Shown piece after piece: positions 15,025-24,016 of a stretch of DNA of 27,619 nt (positions are counted from its first letter, which is position 1; each line of letters opens with the position of its first letter). The position numbers and the translations under genes were made by a program. Source of the DNA: MED-G116 sp038147495 (GTDB lineage: Bacteria > Pseudomonadota > Alphaproteobacteria > Puniceispirillales > Puniceispirillaceae). The notes under the pieces are model-generated. The model saw only the letters and a program-made list of their open reading frames with translations. It made no database searches and was not told the origin of the DNA. The stretch is taken from positions 1-27,619 of the forward strand of contig JAYQTT010000024.1 of NCBI GenBank assembly GCA_038147495.1. Reading direction: 5' to 3'.

Positions 15025-16011
15025 TCATTCGCCTGTTTGCATCAGGATTTGTTTCCAGATGGCAACTTCGTCATACAGCGCAAATTCCCGCCTGATCTTT
15101 GCCTCACCTGATACCAGCGCACCAAATTCTGCATGACAGACACCCATCACATATACCTCTGCCCCAGTCGGGCGGCCAAAGCTTCCCCACCCCTCATGCT
15201 TGCCATGGAGGCTCCAGCGAACAGCGGCGCGAGGCGGCATCATCGGATCATCACGGCCGATTTGATGATCAATGGTGAATATTGCTGACGGGAAAGCCGA
15301 ACGCAGACCCAACCAGAACTGATCCACTTCACCCCATCCGCGTGCATAGACCTGACCGGGATATTCACCATGGATGGCACGATCATATTGTTCAGGTATT
15401 ACCGAAAAATCAGCGGCCATAATTCGAGACAGAACATCAACATAGCGCGCGCCCCACTCATTTTCATTGCCTGTTCCCTTGTAGGGGCCTTCTACATTCG
15501 TGCTTGGGGTTAGAGGCTGTGCGCATTTGTCAACGCCACCCTCATCAGCAATTAATTTTGCAGCCGCTTCTTTTGCTGTCCAGCCAAGCTGTTTAGCCAC
15601 CCCACCATAATCGCGGACCAGCCATTCATCGGTAATGGTGTTGGCAATCGCATAACAATCAGCAATCGCGCGAAAATGAACCATCTTGCCGGTGGGTGCG
15701 CCAAACATACTCTCGCCCAGATGCGTTCCGGTGCAGTAAAGCCGGTGCGAACTCAACATGCCGGCATCCTCGTCTCCAGACCAGATGACATCCTCGCCAA
15801 GCAGTTGCCGGTCAGGGAATTCAACCAGCGTGCCCATTGTCTTGGCAATCACACCGATATTTCCGCGATAGGCTCCAAGAGGCATGCGTAGATACATGTC
15901 CTTGCCATAGTAATCATGCAGTGTGGCGATGCCACGGTCTTCCCAGATTTCTTTTGTAATCCCTAGAATGTAATCAGGAAAATCACGGAATTTAGGGTCA
16001 AAATCTTTCAT
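15025..16011 (-). CDS. Tandem SnoaL-like (NTF2-fold) protein, divergent type
   Basis: A 328-residue protein with two NTF2-like regions (about residues 10-135 and 185-320) of the SnoaL-like polyketide-cyclase/ester-cyclase type. FDPKFRDFPDYILGITKEIWED opens the first domain, and GQVYARGWGEVDQFWLGLRSAFPSA lies in the second. Length and two-domain layout match the other tandem proteins at 17796 and 25202, but their GIPPTG and WxGPxGIG motifs are missing, so it is a distinct subfamily. The start at 16011 has GAAGGAAAGAAAA upstream and lies 14 bases inside the end of the LacI gene. No membrane segment or signal peptide is seen. It may act on a cyclic or enol intermediate; the reaction is unknown. 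Confidence 0.7.
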   Translation of the reverse strand: MKDFDPKFRDFPDYILGITKEIWEDRGIATLHDYYGKDMYLRMPLGAYRGNIGVIAKTMGTLVEFPDRQLLGEDVIWSGDEDAGMLSSHRLYCTGTHLGESMFGAPTGKMVHFRAIADCYAIANTITDEWLVRDYGGVAKQLGWTAKEAAAKLIADEGGVDKCAQPLTPSTNVEGPYKGTGNENEWGARYVDVLSRIMAADFSVIPEQYDRAIHGEYPGQVYARGWGEVDQFWLGLRSAFPSAIFTIDHQIGRDDPMMPPRAAVRWSLHGKHEGWGSFGRPTGAEVYVMGVCHAEFGALVSGEAKIRREFALYDEVAIWKQILMQTGE

Positions 16012-17035
16012 TTTTCTTTCCTTCAATGATGCGGGCTGACCCACGCTGGATCAATGGCCCGTCAATCTGCACCCGCCGCGGGGCAACACTCTCATTTTCG
16101 ATCTCATCGAGTAATATATCGACCGTTGTGGTGATCATCTGATTGGCACGTTGGCGGACGGTTGTCAGATCATAAGCAGGCCAAGACGCGGCCGGCACAT
16201 CATCATAGCCAACGACCGAAACGTCTGCTGGCACATCGAGGCCAAGTTCAGAACGCAACACGTCAATCACCGCAAATGCCATGTGATCATTTGCGACAAA
16301 CACCGCGTCTGGCCGGGTTTCGGGCGAACCTCCAAACATCTGCCTTGTTGCCACACGCGCCTGTTCAAGCACAAAATTTCCAACACCGCGCGCGAACAGC
16401 GGCATACCGGCTGCGGACAGCGCATCACGAAATCCGGCTTCACGATCACGCTGGGTCGAAGCCCCTTCCCATCCAGCGATATAGGCTATCCTCTGGTGGC
16501 CACCAGCCAGCAGAAACTCTGCCACCTTTCGACCGCCTGCATAGTTGTCCGACGTCACAGCGGACATTGTGCAATCATCCTGTGATCGGTTGAACAACAC
16601 CATCGGCACATTTGCGGCACGACACCTGTTTGACAGTTCAGAGGACAAAGCAACCGAGGCGGCAATAATGCCGTCTACCTGATAATCCAAAATTTCTTCG
16701 ATAACGTCATCAACGCTTCCGGCAGTTTGGGCCGCCAGAAAAACCAGCACATGATAGCCACGCGCCTGCAATTCATTGGACAGCCTTTCCAGTGCTTCCG
16801 GATAGAACTGGTTTTGCAGATAGGCAACGACCAGTCCAATCATTCGGCTTTTCCCTGACACCATGGCCCGCGCCAGAGAATTTGGCCGGTAACCAAGCTC
16901 CGTTGCCGCCTCGCGCACCTTCTTCATCGTCAGCTCAGATGCTGATGCGCCGGGCGTAAAGACCCTGCTCACTGCGGATTGTGACACTCCGGCAAGGGCG
17001 GCAACCTGTTGGGCCGTGACGCGTGTGTTGCTCAT
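15998..17035 (-). CDS. LacI-family transcriptional regulator
   Basis: A 345-residue regulator. Residues 5-25 (RVTAQQVAALAGVSQSAVSR) form the DNA-binding helix-turn-helix, followed by the hinge region with GYRPNSLARAM. The C-terminal part is a periplasmic-binding-protein-like ligand domain (GLVVAYLQNQFYPE, VTSDNYAGGRKVAEFLL, FVANDHMAFAVID, VSVVGYDDVP). The ATG at 17035 overlaps the SDR stop as ATGA; an ATG at 17047 would add four residues. It sits inside the operon, so it probably controls its own transcription, releasing DNA when a sugar-like or related ligand binds. The palindrome at 25099-25112 in front of the operon is a likely operator. Confidence 0.9.
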   Translation of the reverse strand: MSNTRVTAQQVAALAGVSQSAVSRVFTPGASASELTMKKVREAATELGYRPNSLARAMVSGKSRMIGLVVAYLQNQFYPEALERLSNELQARGYHVLVFLAAQTAGSVDDVIEEILDYQVDGIIAASVALSSELSNRCRAANVPMVLFNRSQDDCTMSAVTSDNYAGGRKVAEFLLAGGHQRIAYIAGWEGASTQRDREAGFRDALSAAGMPLFARGVGNFVLEQARVATRQMFGGSPETRPDAVFVANDHMAFAVIDVLRSELGLDVPADVSVVGYDDVPAASWPAYDLTTVRQRANQMITTTVDILLDEIENESVAPRRVQIDGPLIQRGSARIIEGKKNERF

Positions 17036-17796
17036 CCCGCTGTCCATCCCCCATCGATGACCAGCGCCGTGCCCGTGACAAGCGCCGAGGCATCAGAGGC
17101 CAGAAACTGGACCGCACCCATGATGTCCTCCACCTCGCCAACACGACCAAGCTTGATCTTTTGCTCAATCCAGGCGCGACGTTCAGGATTGTCAAAAGTG
17201 GTTTTGGTCAATGGCGTCAGAATAAAGGTCGGGCAGATGGTATTCACCCGAATGCCATGCGCGCCCCATTCAATAGCCATCGATTTGGTGAAGCCCTCAA
17301 CCGCATGTTTCGTTGCCGCATAGACCGCGCGATCGATACCACCGACATGCGCCATCTGTGAGGAGATGTTGATCAGCGAGCCCGGTTTGTTGGCAGCAAT
17401 CAGCCCCTTGGCCACGGCCTGCGTCAAAAAATAGGCGCCGCGGATGTTTATGTTTGCCACGGCATCAAAGTCATCATGTGTCGTCTCGGTGGCCGGAGCA
17501 TGGCGGGCAATGCCTGCTGAATTTACCAAAATGTCAAAAGGCCCAGCCTCACGCACGGATGAAGCGCAGGAGTCTACATCAGCCACATCCATCACGAGGG
17601 TATCAACCAGCATATCTGCGGCGCGCATTTGCTTCGCCACATTCTCCAGCGGCTCGGCTCGGCGCGCGGCGATGGTCACAGCGGCACCAGCCTCTCCCAG
17701 TGCGGCAGCACAAGCAAGTCCGATCCCCGATGATGCTCCCGCAACAAGAGCTCGTTTGCCAGCAAGCGAAAAGGAGGGGGTGCGCGGCAGAGACAT
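17032..17796 (-). CDS. SDR-family NAD(P)-dependent dehydrogenase
   Basis: A 254-residue classical short-chain dehydrogenase. The Rossmann motif is GASSGIG (20-26), NSAG lies at 91-94 where NNAG is usual, and the catalytic set is Ser144/145, Tyr158 and Lys162 (YAATK). ARR at 43-45 after strand 2 may favour NADP; this is a weak indication. It oxidises or reduces a hydroxyl/ketone group of the operon's substrate. The start overlaps the stop of the upstream tandem-SnoaL gene by one base (TAATG), and the stop overlaps LacI as ATGA. Pairing with a HisD-like dehydrogenase recalls polyol and sulfopropanediol oxidation modules, but the substrate is unproven. Confidence 0.9.
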   Translation of the reverse strand: MSLPRTPSFSLAGKRALVAGASSGIGLACAAALGEAGAAVTIAARRAEPLENVAKQMRAADMLVDTLVMDVADVDSCASSVREAGPFDILVNSAGIARHAPATETTHDDFDAVANINIRGAYFLTQAVAKGLIAANKPGSLINISSQMAHVGGIDRAVYAATKHAVEGFTKSMAIEWGAHGIRVNTICPTFILTPLTKTTFDNPERRAWIEQKIKLGRVGEVEDIMGAVQFLASDASALVTGTALVIDGGWTAG

Positions 17797-18845
17797 TAGA
17801 CACCCCCCGCCAATGCAACCGGTGCCAGAGAGCGCACCTTGTTGAACTCGTTCATGCGTGCCAGAACATCCACGCCAAGTTGTGCATAGACATCAAGCAG
17901 ATCGACCAGCACCCAGTTTTCGCGGATCATGCCATCTTCCAGGCGCCAGAAGTCAAGGCTTCGCATCGTGATTGCCTGTCCAGCCGGTGCAATGCCAAGC
18001 CACCCATCCCCGGTAACGGTCATGGCCATATTGGGCCAACCAGTGACGGCAACATAATCTCCCTCGGCAAAAAAATGTGACTCACCCACATCGGACGTGC
18101 CGCCGCGCCGATCGGGCAGTGCATTCAAAAACGGGATCTGGTGCCAATGTCTGAACCCCTTGATGCCCCGCGCTGTACCAATGCCGGAAGGGCCATACCA
18201 ATTCATGCGCGGATGCCAGAATTTTTCCAGCTGCATAATTTCTGGACCACCTTCACGCGGATGGCGTGACATGGTGATAAGCATATCAATGACAGTCTGC
18301 TTATTACGCAAGGCGGCTTCAGGATCTGCATTTACCCTCAAACCATCTTGGGTTGATGGACCCGGCACCTGCCATTCACGGCCCAGCGAAGGCACCATTG
18401 GCCATGCTGACGCCTGCATCATCAGTGACGGCAAATCCCATATCAGCTGCATTTCAACAATTTGCCCGTTCTCCTCGCGGAAAAACTCATGAAACCGGAG
18501 ACCAAATTGATGACCAGTTGGCGGTATTCCAAGAAAGGGCGCGGCAAAGGTGCCGGTGTAATAGCCACAAGCGCCCGCCCAACGGGCACCTTCATCCGTG
18601 GTTCCGTCAATCACAATCAGGTCGCGGCGCTCCAGATCGGGCGCAGCCTCAAATAACGGCCTGAATGCAGCATCATACAACGCTGTTGGCCCCACCATAT
18701 CACCGAAGGGGTGGCACATATGCACAGCGCAGTCGTCTGCCAGCAGATCATGCAAAGTCGCACGCACCGGCGCTTCGGCGAAATCATACATCGCCTTGCG
18801 CAGTGGTTCGATGAGCGTCTTTACATGTTGCGGGCCTTGGATCAT
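17796..18845 (-). CDS. Tandem SnoaL-like (NTF2-fold) protein
   Basis: A 349-residue protein made of two NTF2-fold SnoaL-like domains (about 15-145 and 185-325). Motifs shared with the paralogue at 25202 are GIPPTGH (106-112), DLPSLMMQA (137-145), WYGPSGIG (216-223), GWPN (269-272) and ENWVLVDLLD (309-318). The shared spacing indicates common descent and a conserved pocket. The start overlaps the HisD-like stop as ATGA, and its stop overlaps the SDR start. Known SnoaL-like proteins close rings or isomerise, but no reaction can be assigned. It is cytoplasmic and conserved enough to be a core enzyme or binding partner of this pathway. Confidence 0.75.
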   Translation of the reverse strand: MIQGPQHVKTLIEPLRKAMYDFAEAPVRATLHDLLADDCAVHMCHPFGDMVGPTALYDAAFRPLFEAAPDLERRDLIVIDGTTDEGARWAGACGYYTGTFAAPFLGIPPTGHQFGLRFHEFFREENGQIVEMQLIWDLPSLMMQASAWPMVPSLGREWQVPGPSTQDGLRVNADPEAALRNKQTVIDMLITMSRHPREGGPEIMQLEKFWHPRMNWYGPSGIGTARGIKGFRHWHQIPFLNALPDRRGGTSDVGESHFFAEGDYVAVTGWPNMAMTVTGDGWLGIAPAGQAITMRSLDFWRLEDGMIRENWVLVDLLDVYAQLGVDVLARMNEFNKVRSLAPVALAGGV

Positions 18846-20148
18846 TCAGCTGCCTCACCATAAGGTACATTCTTACCGCCATAGCGGCGCACCCTGATGT
18901 TGCATTGCTCGGCATGGCCAACAAAGCCCTCAAGCATGCAAAGGCGCGACCCATATTCACCAATCATTGCCGCGGCCTCATCTGATGTGACTTTCTGATA
19001 TGAGTGGGTTTTCAGGAATTTTCCAACCCAAAGGCCACCTGTATATCGACCGGCTTTCTTCGTGGGCAGCGTATGATTGGTGCCAATAACTTTGTCGCCA
19101 TTGGCAACATTCGTCCGTGGCCCCAAAAACAGCGCTCCATAACTGTGCATTTTTTCAAGGAACCAGTCGTCACGATCTGTCATGACCTGCACATGCTCAT
19201 AGGCCATGTCGTTGGCGACATCCAACATCTCGTCATAAGTGTCACACAAAATGACATCACCATAGTCCTGCCAACTTGCAGACGCCGTCTCGGCTGTTGG
19301 CAAAATCTGCATGATCCGGTCTATTTCACTCAATGTCTCTTCGGCCAGCTTGCGGGAATTTGTAATAAGACAGGCTGGTGAGTTATAGCCGTGCTCGGCC
19401 TGACCAAGCAGGTCAGTCGCGCACAGTTCGGCATCGACCGTGTCATCCGCAATGACCATGGTTTCTGTGGGGCCAGCAAAGAGATCAATACCGACGCGGC
19501 CGTAAAGCTGGCGCTGCCTCGGCTACAAACGCGTTACCCGGTCCGACCAACATATGCACCGGCTCAATGCTTTCAGTGCCAATCGCCATCGCGCCCACCG
19601 CCTGAATGCCACCAAGCACATAGATTTCATGTGCACCGCCAAGCTTCATCGCGGCGACAATGGCCGGGTGCGGCTCACCATCAACCGGTGGTGCGACGCA
19701 ATGATGCGTGGCACACCCGCGACCGAGGCGGTCAAAACTGACATATGCGCACTGGCCACCATCGGGAATTTGCCGCCGGGAACATAGCACCCCACCGATT
19801 GCACCGGTATGTTGCGATGCCCGAGAATAACGCCGGGAAGAGTCTCAACCTCCACGTCTGTCATGCTGGCGCGCTGGGCTTCGGCAAAATTTCTGATCTG
19901 AGCTTGCGCGAACTTGATGTCTTCCATATCGCGGCTTGAAACCTTGTTCATCGCCGCCTCGATTTCACTTTCGGTCAGGCGAAATTTCTGAGGGTGTAAT
20001 TGTCAAATTTTTGTGACAAATCACGTACTGCCGCGTCTCCGCGTGCGGCAATATCAGCCAACGTTGATTCGACAACAGCGCGCACCTTGGCATCGTCCTC
20101 AGCTCGCTCTGCTTCAGGTTTGCTGCGTTTCAGAAATTCAATCGTCAT
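18842..20148 (-). pseudogene. Histidinol-dehydrogenase-like (HpsN-like) dehydrogenase, three frameshifts as read
   Basis: The four reading-frame pieces join into one HisD-type NAD-dependent, zinc-containing four-electron alcohol dehydrogenase of about 436 residues. In order: MTIEFLKRSKPEAE..., IRNFAEAQRAS...VGCYVPGGKFP, HPAIVAAMKLGG...LVGPGNAFVAEA, then LLGQAEHGYNSPACL (zinc/catalytic Gln and His), YEHVQV, GTNHTLPT and GFVGHAE (further zinc His). Frames change near 19993 (C run), 19695 and 19515 (one, one and two bases missing); the repaired length is a whole number of codons. The start at 20148 follows AGAGGACAGATGGA. No other his genes are nearby and the neighbours are an importer and an SDR, so a catabolic role as in sulfopropanediol dehydrogenase HpsN or a polyol oxidase is more likely than histidine synthesis. 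The breaks may be sequencing errors. Confidence 0.8.
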
Positions 20149-20170
20149 TCCATCTGTCCTCTTGATCAAA

Positions 20171-20705
20171 TCACATGCTGTTCAGGCTGGCCGAGGGTGT
20201 TTTCTCACCCCTGTCAAAGGCTTCCCAACCCTCACCGTTAAACACATCCACACCCAATTGTGCCAATACATGGGGAAATCGACCATCACCCAATTGTCGA
20301 CAATCTTGCCGTCCACAACCTTCCAAAATCCATATACCGAATTTCAACGCGTTGTCCGGTTGCGGCGAGCCCCATGAATTCGCCCGAATGCGTGGCCTCC
20401 TGTCGGCCAAAGGCGGCTGCCCATTCGCCCATGAACAGACGCGCCTCATCAATGCAGACCTTGTCGGAAAAGGCTGCCTGAAAGGGACGCTGCCAGTTAT
20501 CCTGAAACGCCTTGAGGCCCTCTTTGGTGCCGCATCCCGCATTGCCCATCCAGCGGAAGCCATCAGCGAAGAAGGCGCCAATATCGTCAATTCGATGATC
20601 ATTCAGACCATCCACCATGCCTTCAATCACAGCCTTGGTTTCGGCGGTTTTGGTCATATCCGTATCACGGCTTAAAACCGCTTGTTCTGGTCTTGATCCA
20701 CGCAT
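20171..20705 (-). pseudogene. Single-domain SnoaL-like protein, two frameshifts as read
   Basis: The reading starts as a SnoaL/NTF2-like protein (VIEGMVDGLNDHRIDDIGAF, then WMGNAGCGTKEGLKAFQ, and RQEATHSGEF). The frame fails within VEIRYMDF. Adding one T at 20325-20328 and one C at 20272-20275 gives RYMDFWKVVDGKIVDNWVMVDFPHV in three short steps and a terminus ending in LNSM at 20171. The repaired gene is 178 residues and a whole number of codons. The restored D-N-W-V-x-V-D motif matches the closing strand of the tandem SnoaL paralogues (ENWVLVD). The start at 20705 lies 4 bases after the permease stop, with AAGGGATAGCGAT in front; an ATG at 20657 is an alternative. Unbroken function depends on whether the missing bases are real. 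Confidence 0.7.
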
Positions 20706-20709
20706 ATCG

Positions 20710-21590
20710 CTATCCCTTCACCGCGCCTTGGGTCAGGCCGGAAACAATCTGACGCTGGAAGAACATGACCAGAATGAACAGCGGCGCTGTCGCAGAGACC
20801 ACCGCCGAGACGGCAAACATCACATTGCCCTCGGTCTGCGTTGTGCCAAGGAAGCTGGCAATTTTAGGCACCATCGTGTGGTTTTCCTTTGCAAGCAGCA
20901 TCGACGTCACAGCGAAATCGTTATAGGCCAGAAGAAAACTGAACAGGCCGGTTGTGATCACACCCGGCCACATCACCGGAATAATGACATGACGGAAGGC
21001 CTGAAACTGGGTGCAACCATCAACCTTGGCGCTTTCATCCAGCTCCTTCGGTATCTTCTGGAAAAAGCTGTGCAACATCCAGAGCGTAAAGGCTGGTTGA
21101 TTGCGACCAACACAATGATCGTGGTGGCGAGATGCCCCCACAGGTTCCATTCAAAGAACGGCAAGAGATAACCGGCAACAAGCGTAATCGGTGGCATGGC
21201 GCGGAAGATTAGCGCCGTGATCAAAAGCCAGAATGTATAGCGATAGGCAGATCGCGACAGGGCGTACCCGCCCAAAGTGCCAATCGTGAGTGATGTACAC
21301 ACGACAAAGAAACAGACAAGCGCGGTGTTCACCACAGACCGCCAAAATTCCTCCTGAACCCATGCACCGTGATAGCCGTCACCAGTAAACGCCGCCCCTT
21401 TTTCGGCGATGGTCCGTGGCCCGGTAAGCGCGTTCACCCAATCTGCCTTGGAGAAGAAATCCGCCTCCATTTTGAAAGACCCCCACAAGGTCCACAGGAA
21501 TGGAAACGCGGCAACAAAAAGCCACAGCACAATGAATCCCATAATCAGGATACGAAGCTGGATCGGTGCACGTTGGCTGCGTGGGGTCAT
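20710..21590 (-). pseudogene. ABC sugar-type permease (MalG/UgpE-like), one frameshift as read
   Basis: This is an inner-membrane permease of the carbohydrate-uptake type, about 293 residues once repaired. The first piece carries the N-terminal membrane helix (ILIMGFIVLWLFVAAFPFLW) and the middle helices to VLVAINQP. The second continues FTLWMLHSFFQKIPKELDESAKVDGCTQFQAFRHVIIPVMWPG, whose ELDESAKVDG is the EAA loop that binds the ATPase, and ends with the last membrane helices (SATAPLFILVMFFQRQIVSGLTQGAVKG). One base, probably a C, is missing at 21091-21092. It starts 3 bases after the stop of the other permease gene and is followed closely by the single SnoaL gene. Confidence 0.8.
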
Positions 21591-21593
21591 GGC

Positions 21594-22619
21594 TCAGCTC
21601 TTTGCCTGAAAATCGCGCCAAGTACGGATCAGCACGGGTGTAAGAAGAATGGCAACTCCGACTATGGTCAGAACGGATGAGGTTGCCGCCGATGAAAGTT
21701 GTCGCGTTTCGCCCCCCAAATCATTGAAAATAAACCAGGACAGCGAGCTGGCATGGGCCTCGGAATTAAAGCCGACAATGGGTTCGAACACCCGAAAATT
21801 ATCCATCAACTGCATCAGCGCGACGAATGTAATCAGGGGCATTAGGTGCGGAATGACGACATAACGTGTTTGCTGCCAACGAGACGCCCCGTCAATCTTT
21901 GCGCTTTCCATCGTATCCTGAGGCAGCGTTTGCAAACCGGCATAGAAAACAACAAAGGAAAAGGGAGCGGCATGCCAAACGCCGTAGACAATAAGCATGA
22001 CCCAAGTCAAACCAGTTGACGCCTTCAATGAAAGGTCGGGATCACTGAAAACCCATTGCAAGGCTGAACCGATGATCCCGCGGCTGTCGATCATCCAGAA
22101 CAACACCAATGAACCAATCAACGGCGACACGATCATCGGCAAGAGCGAGAAAAATATGGTCACACCACGCAAGCGTGCATGTAGCGAATTGACCGCCAAC
22201 GCAATCAAGAAGCCAAAGATCAACATCAAAGGTGTGACCGTAAAGGTAAAGGTCAGGGTAAAGGCCATTGCCCTGTAGAAGGGCAGGTTCTGCAATTTGC
22301 CCAGAAAATCGCTAACGCCAACGGCTTCGTTCCATGCCTTGGCAACTTCGGTAACAGCGAGGTGCCCCCTGTCAAAATAAATGTCCCAGCCAACAAATTT
22401 ACCCAGCGGCGCGGCTTCGCGCAGTTCCCGGGTGGCCTCATGGTCAATCGTTGTTGATTGTTTGCATCCGAAGGGATCACAATTTTCTGTGATGATCAGC
22501 ACCGCATCATGCGGCGTATATACCGACTGGGTCACCACCGATAGAATCGGCAGCGCGATGAACAGCAACATTGCGGTTGCTGTCGGCATGAAGAACCAGA
22601 AAAAGGAACTATGTTTCAT
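21594..22619 (-). CDS. ABC sugar-type permease (MalF/UgpA-like)
   Basis: A 341-residue inner-membrane permease with about six membrane helices: an N-terminal one near residues 8-30 and the rest between about 115 and 335. The EAA loop is ESAKIDGASRWQQTRYVVIPHLMP (near residue 240-265). A periplasmic insert of roughly 85 residues (about 32-115) follows helix 1, as in MalF-like subunits; it contains two cysteines (CDPFGC) that could form a disulfide. It pairs with the next permease gene (stop-to-start gap of 3 bases). A terminator-like hairpin lies between it and the upstream binding-protein gene, so it is probably made in smaller amounts. The ribosome site is weak. Confidence 0.85.
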   Translation of the reverse strand: MKHSSFFWFFMPTATAMLLFIALPILSVVTQSVYTPHDAVLIITENCDPFGCKQSTTIDHEATRELREAAPLGKFVGWDIYFDRGHLAVTEVAKAWNEAVGVSDFLGKLQNLPFYRAMAFTLTFTFTVTPLMLIFGFLIALAVNSLHARLRGVTIFFSLLPMIVSPLIGSLVLFWMIDSRGIIGSALQWVFSDPDLSLKASTGLTWVMLIVYGVWHAAPFSFVVFYAGLQTLPQDTMESAKIDGASRWQQTRYVVIPHLMPLITFVALMQLMDNFRVFEPIVGFNSEAHASSLSWFIFNDLGGETRQLSSAATSSVLTIVGVAILLTPVLIRTWRDFQAKS

Positions 22620-22658
22620 CGGCCCAGTTAAAAGTCTGTTTTTGAATTAACGAGTTTT

Positions 22659-22699
22659 AAAAAAACAATCTGCCGGGAGAGTGACCTCTCCCGACAGAT
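22659..22699 (-). terminator. Intra-operon terminator/attenuator after the binding-protein gene
   Basis: On the minus strand, CTGTCGGGAGA (22697-22687) pairs with TCTCCCGGCAG (22680-22670) through one G-U pair around a six-base loop, extended by two more pairs. It is followed by ATTG and seven T (22665-22659). It starts about 12 bases beyond the binding-protein stop and precedes the permease gene, the usual position for partial termination that keeps binding protein in excess over membrane subunits. Confidence 0.8.
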
Positions 22700-22710
22700 C
22701 TATGCGTTTC

Positions 22711-23934
22711 CTAGAGGAAGCCCTTTTCACGGGCAGCAGCCGTATATGCGGCCTCGACATCGGAAAGCGCTGTGGCAGCGTCTTCCTTGCCTTGCATGAA
22801 ATCAACGATTTCATTGCCGAGTGCCGTATGCAGCAATCCCTGATATGGCAGCATCGGATATGGGGTAGCGTTCATCTGCGCTGCGGCAAACACACCTACA
22901 GCGGCAGGTGTTGGCTGGTACCCATCGATCAGCCAGACAGCAAGTGTTGCCATCTTGTCATCAAGGCGGCTTGGATTGATGCCGTTCATCATGGCGAGGA
23001 ATGTTGCTTCTGCATCTGCATCAGAAACATTCTTGGCAACTGTCCAGCCGTCCCACCAAAGTGTGGTCGCTGGTGTTGAACCACCACCAACAGTCATTGG
23101 CGAGCCCAATGTTGTTGTTTTGACAACTTCTGGCGTTGACTGCTCAGGATCCTTAAGTGGGCCCATGCGTGATCCCCACATATTCATCATTGCAACATTG
23201 CCGGCTTTCCATTCAGCCGATGTGGCATTTGAGTCATGCGTCAGGAAATCAGGGTTCATATATTCGCTGAGCGCCTTCATCATTTCGAGAGCCGCAATAC
23301 CGGCTTCATTGTTGATCGCCACTTCAGCAGACCCGGGTTTGAAGAACTCACCGCCCTGGCCAATATACATGTTGGTGAACTCCTGTGCGAGGTTCCAGCC
23401 AGCTTTGTAAGCACCGCCCAATGGGTAATCCAACAGGCCTTTGTCACGGATGACCTTGGCGCCTGCCAGCATTTCCTCATATGTCTTTGGCGGGTTCACA
23501 CCGGCCTTTTCAAGAATGTCTGAACGGTAAACCAGATGCTGGGCATTCGCCATGAAAGCAACCGCCATCACCTTGCCATTGATCTTGATCAGCTGGTTTG
23601 GCTTCAGCGATGCACCATGCTTGGCGACCAGATCATCCAATGGCCGGATTACATCCTCATTCATCAGCGCAACGATTGAAGAGTTGGCGATAATGGCTGT
23701 CGTGTATTCGGCAGGGTTGCCTGTCATACCAGCCACATTCAGCTTTTGATGATCCGCTGTCAGGTTGGCCTTGACCTCACCGCCAGAACAGGCTTTCGCT
23801 CCGTCTGCTACAGCATGAATGGCCGGAAATTCGTTGCCAATGATGCTGACACGACCGGAAATGTTGCAGTCGGCCATTGCCGAACCTGTCATCAGAACCA
23901 TAGCGCCAGCCAGAGCTAGTCTCTTTAGAAACAT
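22711..23934 (-). CDS. Periplasmic binding protein of a carbohydrate-type ABC importer
   Basis: A 407-residue extracellular solute-binding protein of the sugar-binding cluster (COG1653-like). It has a signal peptide (MFLKRLALAGAMVLMTGSAMA, likely cut before DCN) and a periplasmic two-lobe body with AEYTTAIIANSSIVALMNEDVIRPLDDL, AVAFMANAQHLVYRSDILEKAGV and TYEEMLAGAKVIRDKG, all typical of the family. GGGAGACGCAAG precedes the start. It is followed by a strong hairpin and then the permeases, and the ATPase gene lies 82 bases upstream, separated by two small hairpins. Transport of a sugar, polyol or similar neutral solute is likely; the specific ligand is unknown. Confidence 0.85.
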   Translation of the reverse strand: MFLKRLALAGAMVLMTGSAMADCNISGRVSIIGNEFPAIHAVADGAKACSGGEVKANLTADHQKLNVAGMTGNPAEYTTAIIANSSIVALMNEDVIRPLDDLVAKHGASLKPNQLIKINGKVMAVAFMANAQHLVYRSDILEKAGVNPPKTYEEMLAGAKVIRDKGLLDYPLGGAYKAGWNLAQEFTNMYIGQGGEFFKPGSAEVAINNEAGIAALEMMKALSEYMNPDFLTHDSNATSAEWKAGNVAMMNMWGSRMGPLKDPEQSTPEVVKTTTLGSPMTVGGGSTPATTLWWDGWTVAKNVSDADAEATFLAMMNGINPSRLDDKMATLAVWLIDGYQPTPAAVGVFAAAQMNATPYPMLPYQGLLHTALGNEIVDFMQGKEDAATALSDVEAAYTAAAREKGFL

Positions 23935-23956
23935 CTTGCGTCTCCCATATTAAAGT

Positions 23957-24003
23957 GAATGCAGGTTCGATTGCTGCATTCGGTTTACCCCGCACATTGC
24001 GGG
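23957..24003 (-). other. Two hairpins between the ATPase and binding-protein genes
   Basis: On the minus strand, CCCGCA-ATG-TGCGGG (24003-23989) and GAATGCAG-9 nt-CTGCATTC (23981-23957) form perfect 6-bp and 8-bp stems in the 82-base gap before the binding-protein start. Neither is followed by a long T-run. They may mark an RNA processing or stability point, or an operator or second promoter for the binding-protein gene. Confidence 0.45.
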
Positions 24004-24016
24004 AAGAAATGGGGCA

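Noticed and set aside
17454..18080. A 208-codon plus-strand frame over the SDR and SnoaL genes
   Set aside because: It is antisense to two well-supported genes, with no domain and a composition rich in Gln, His and Arg.
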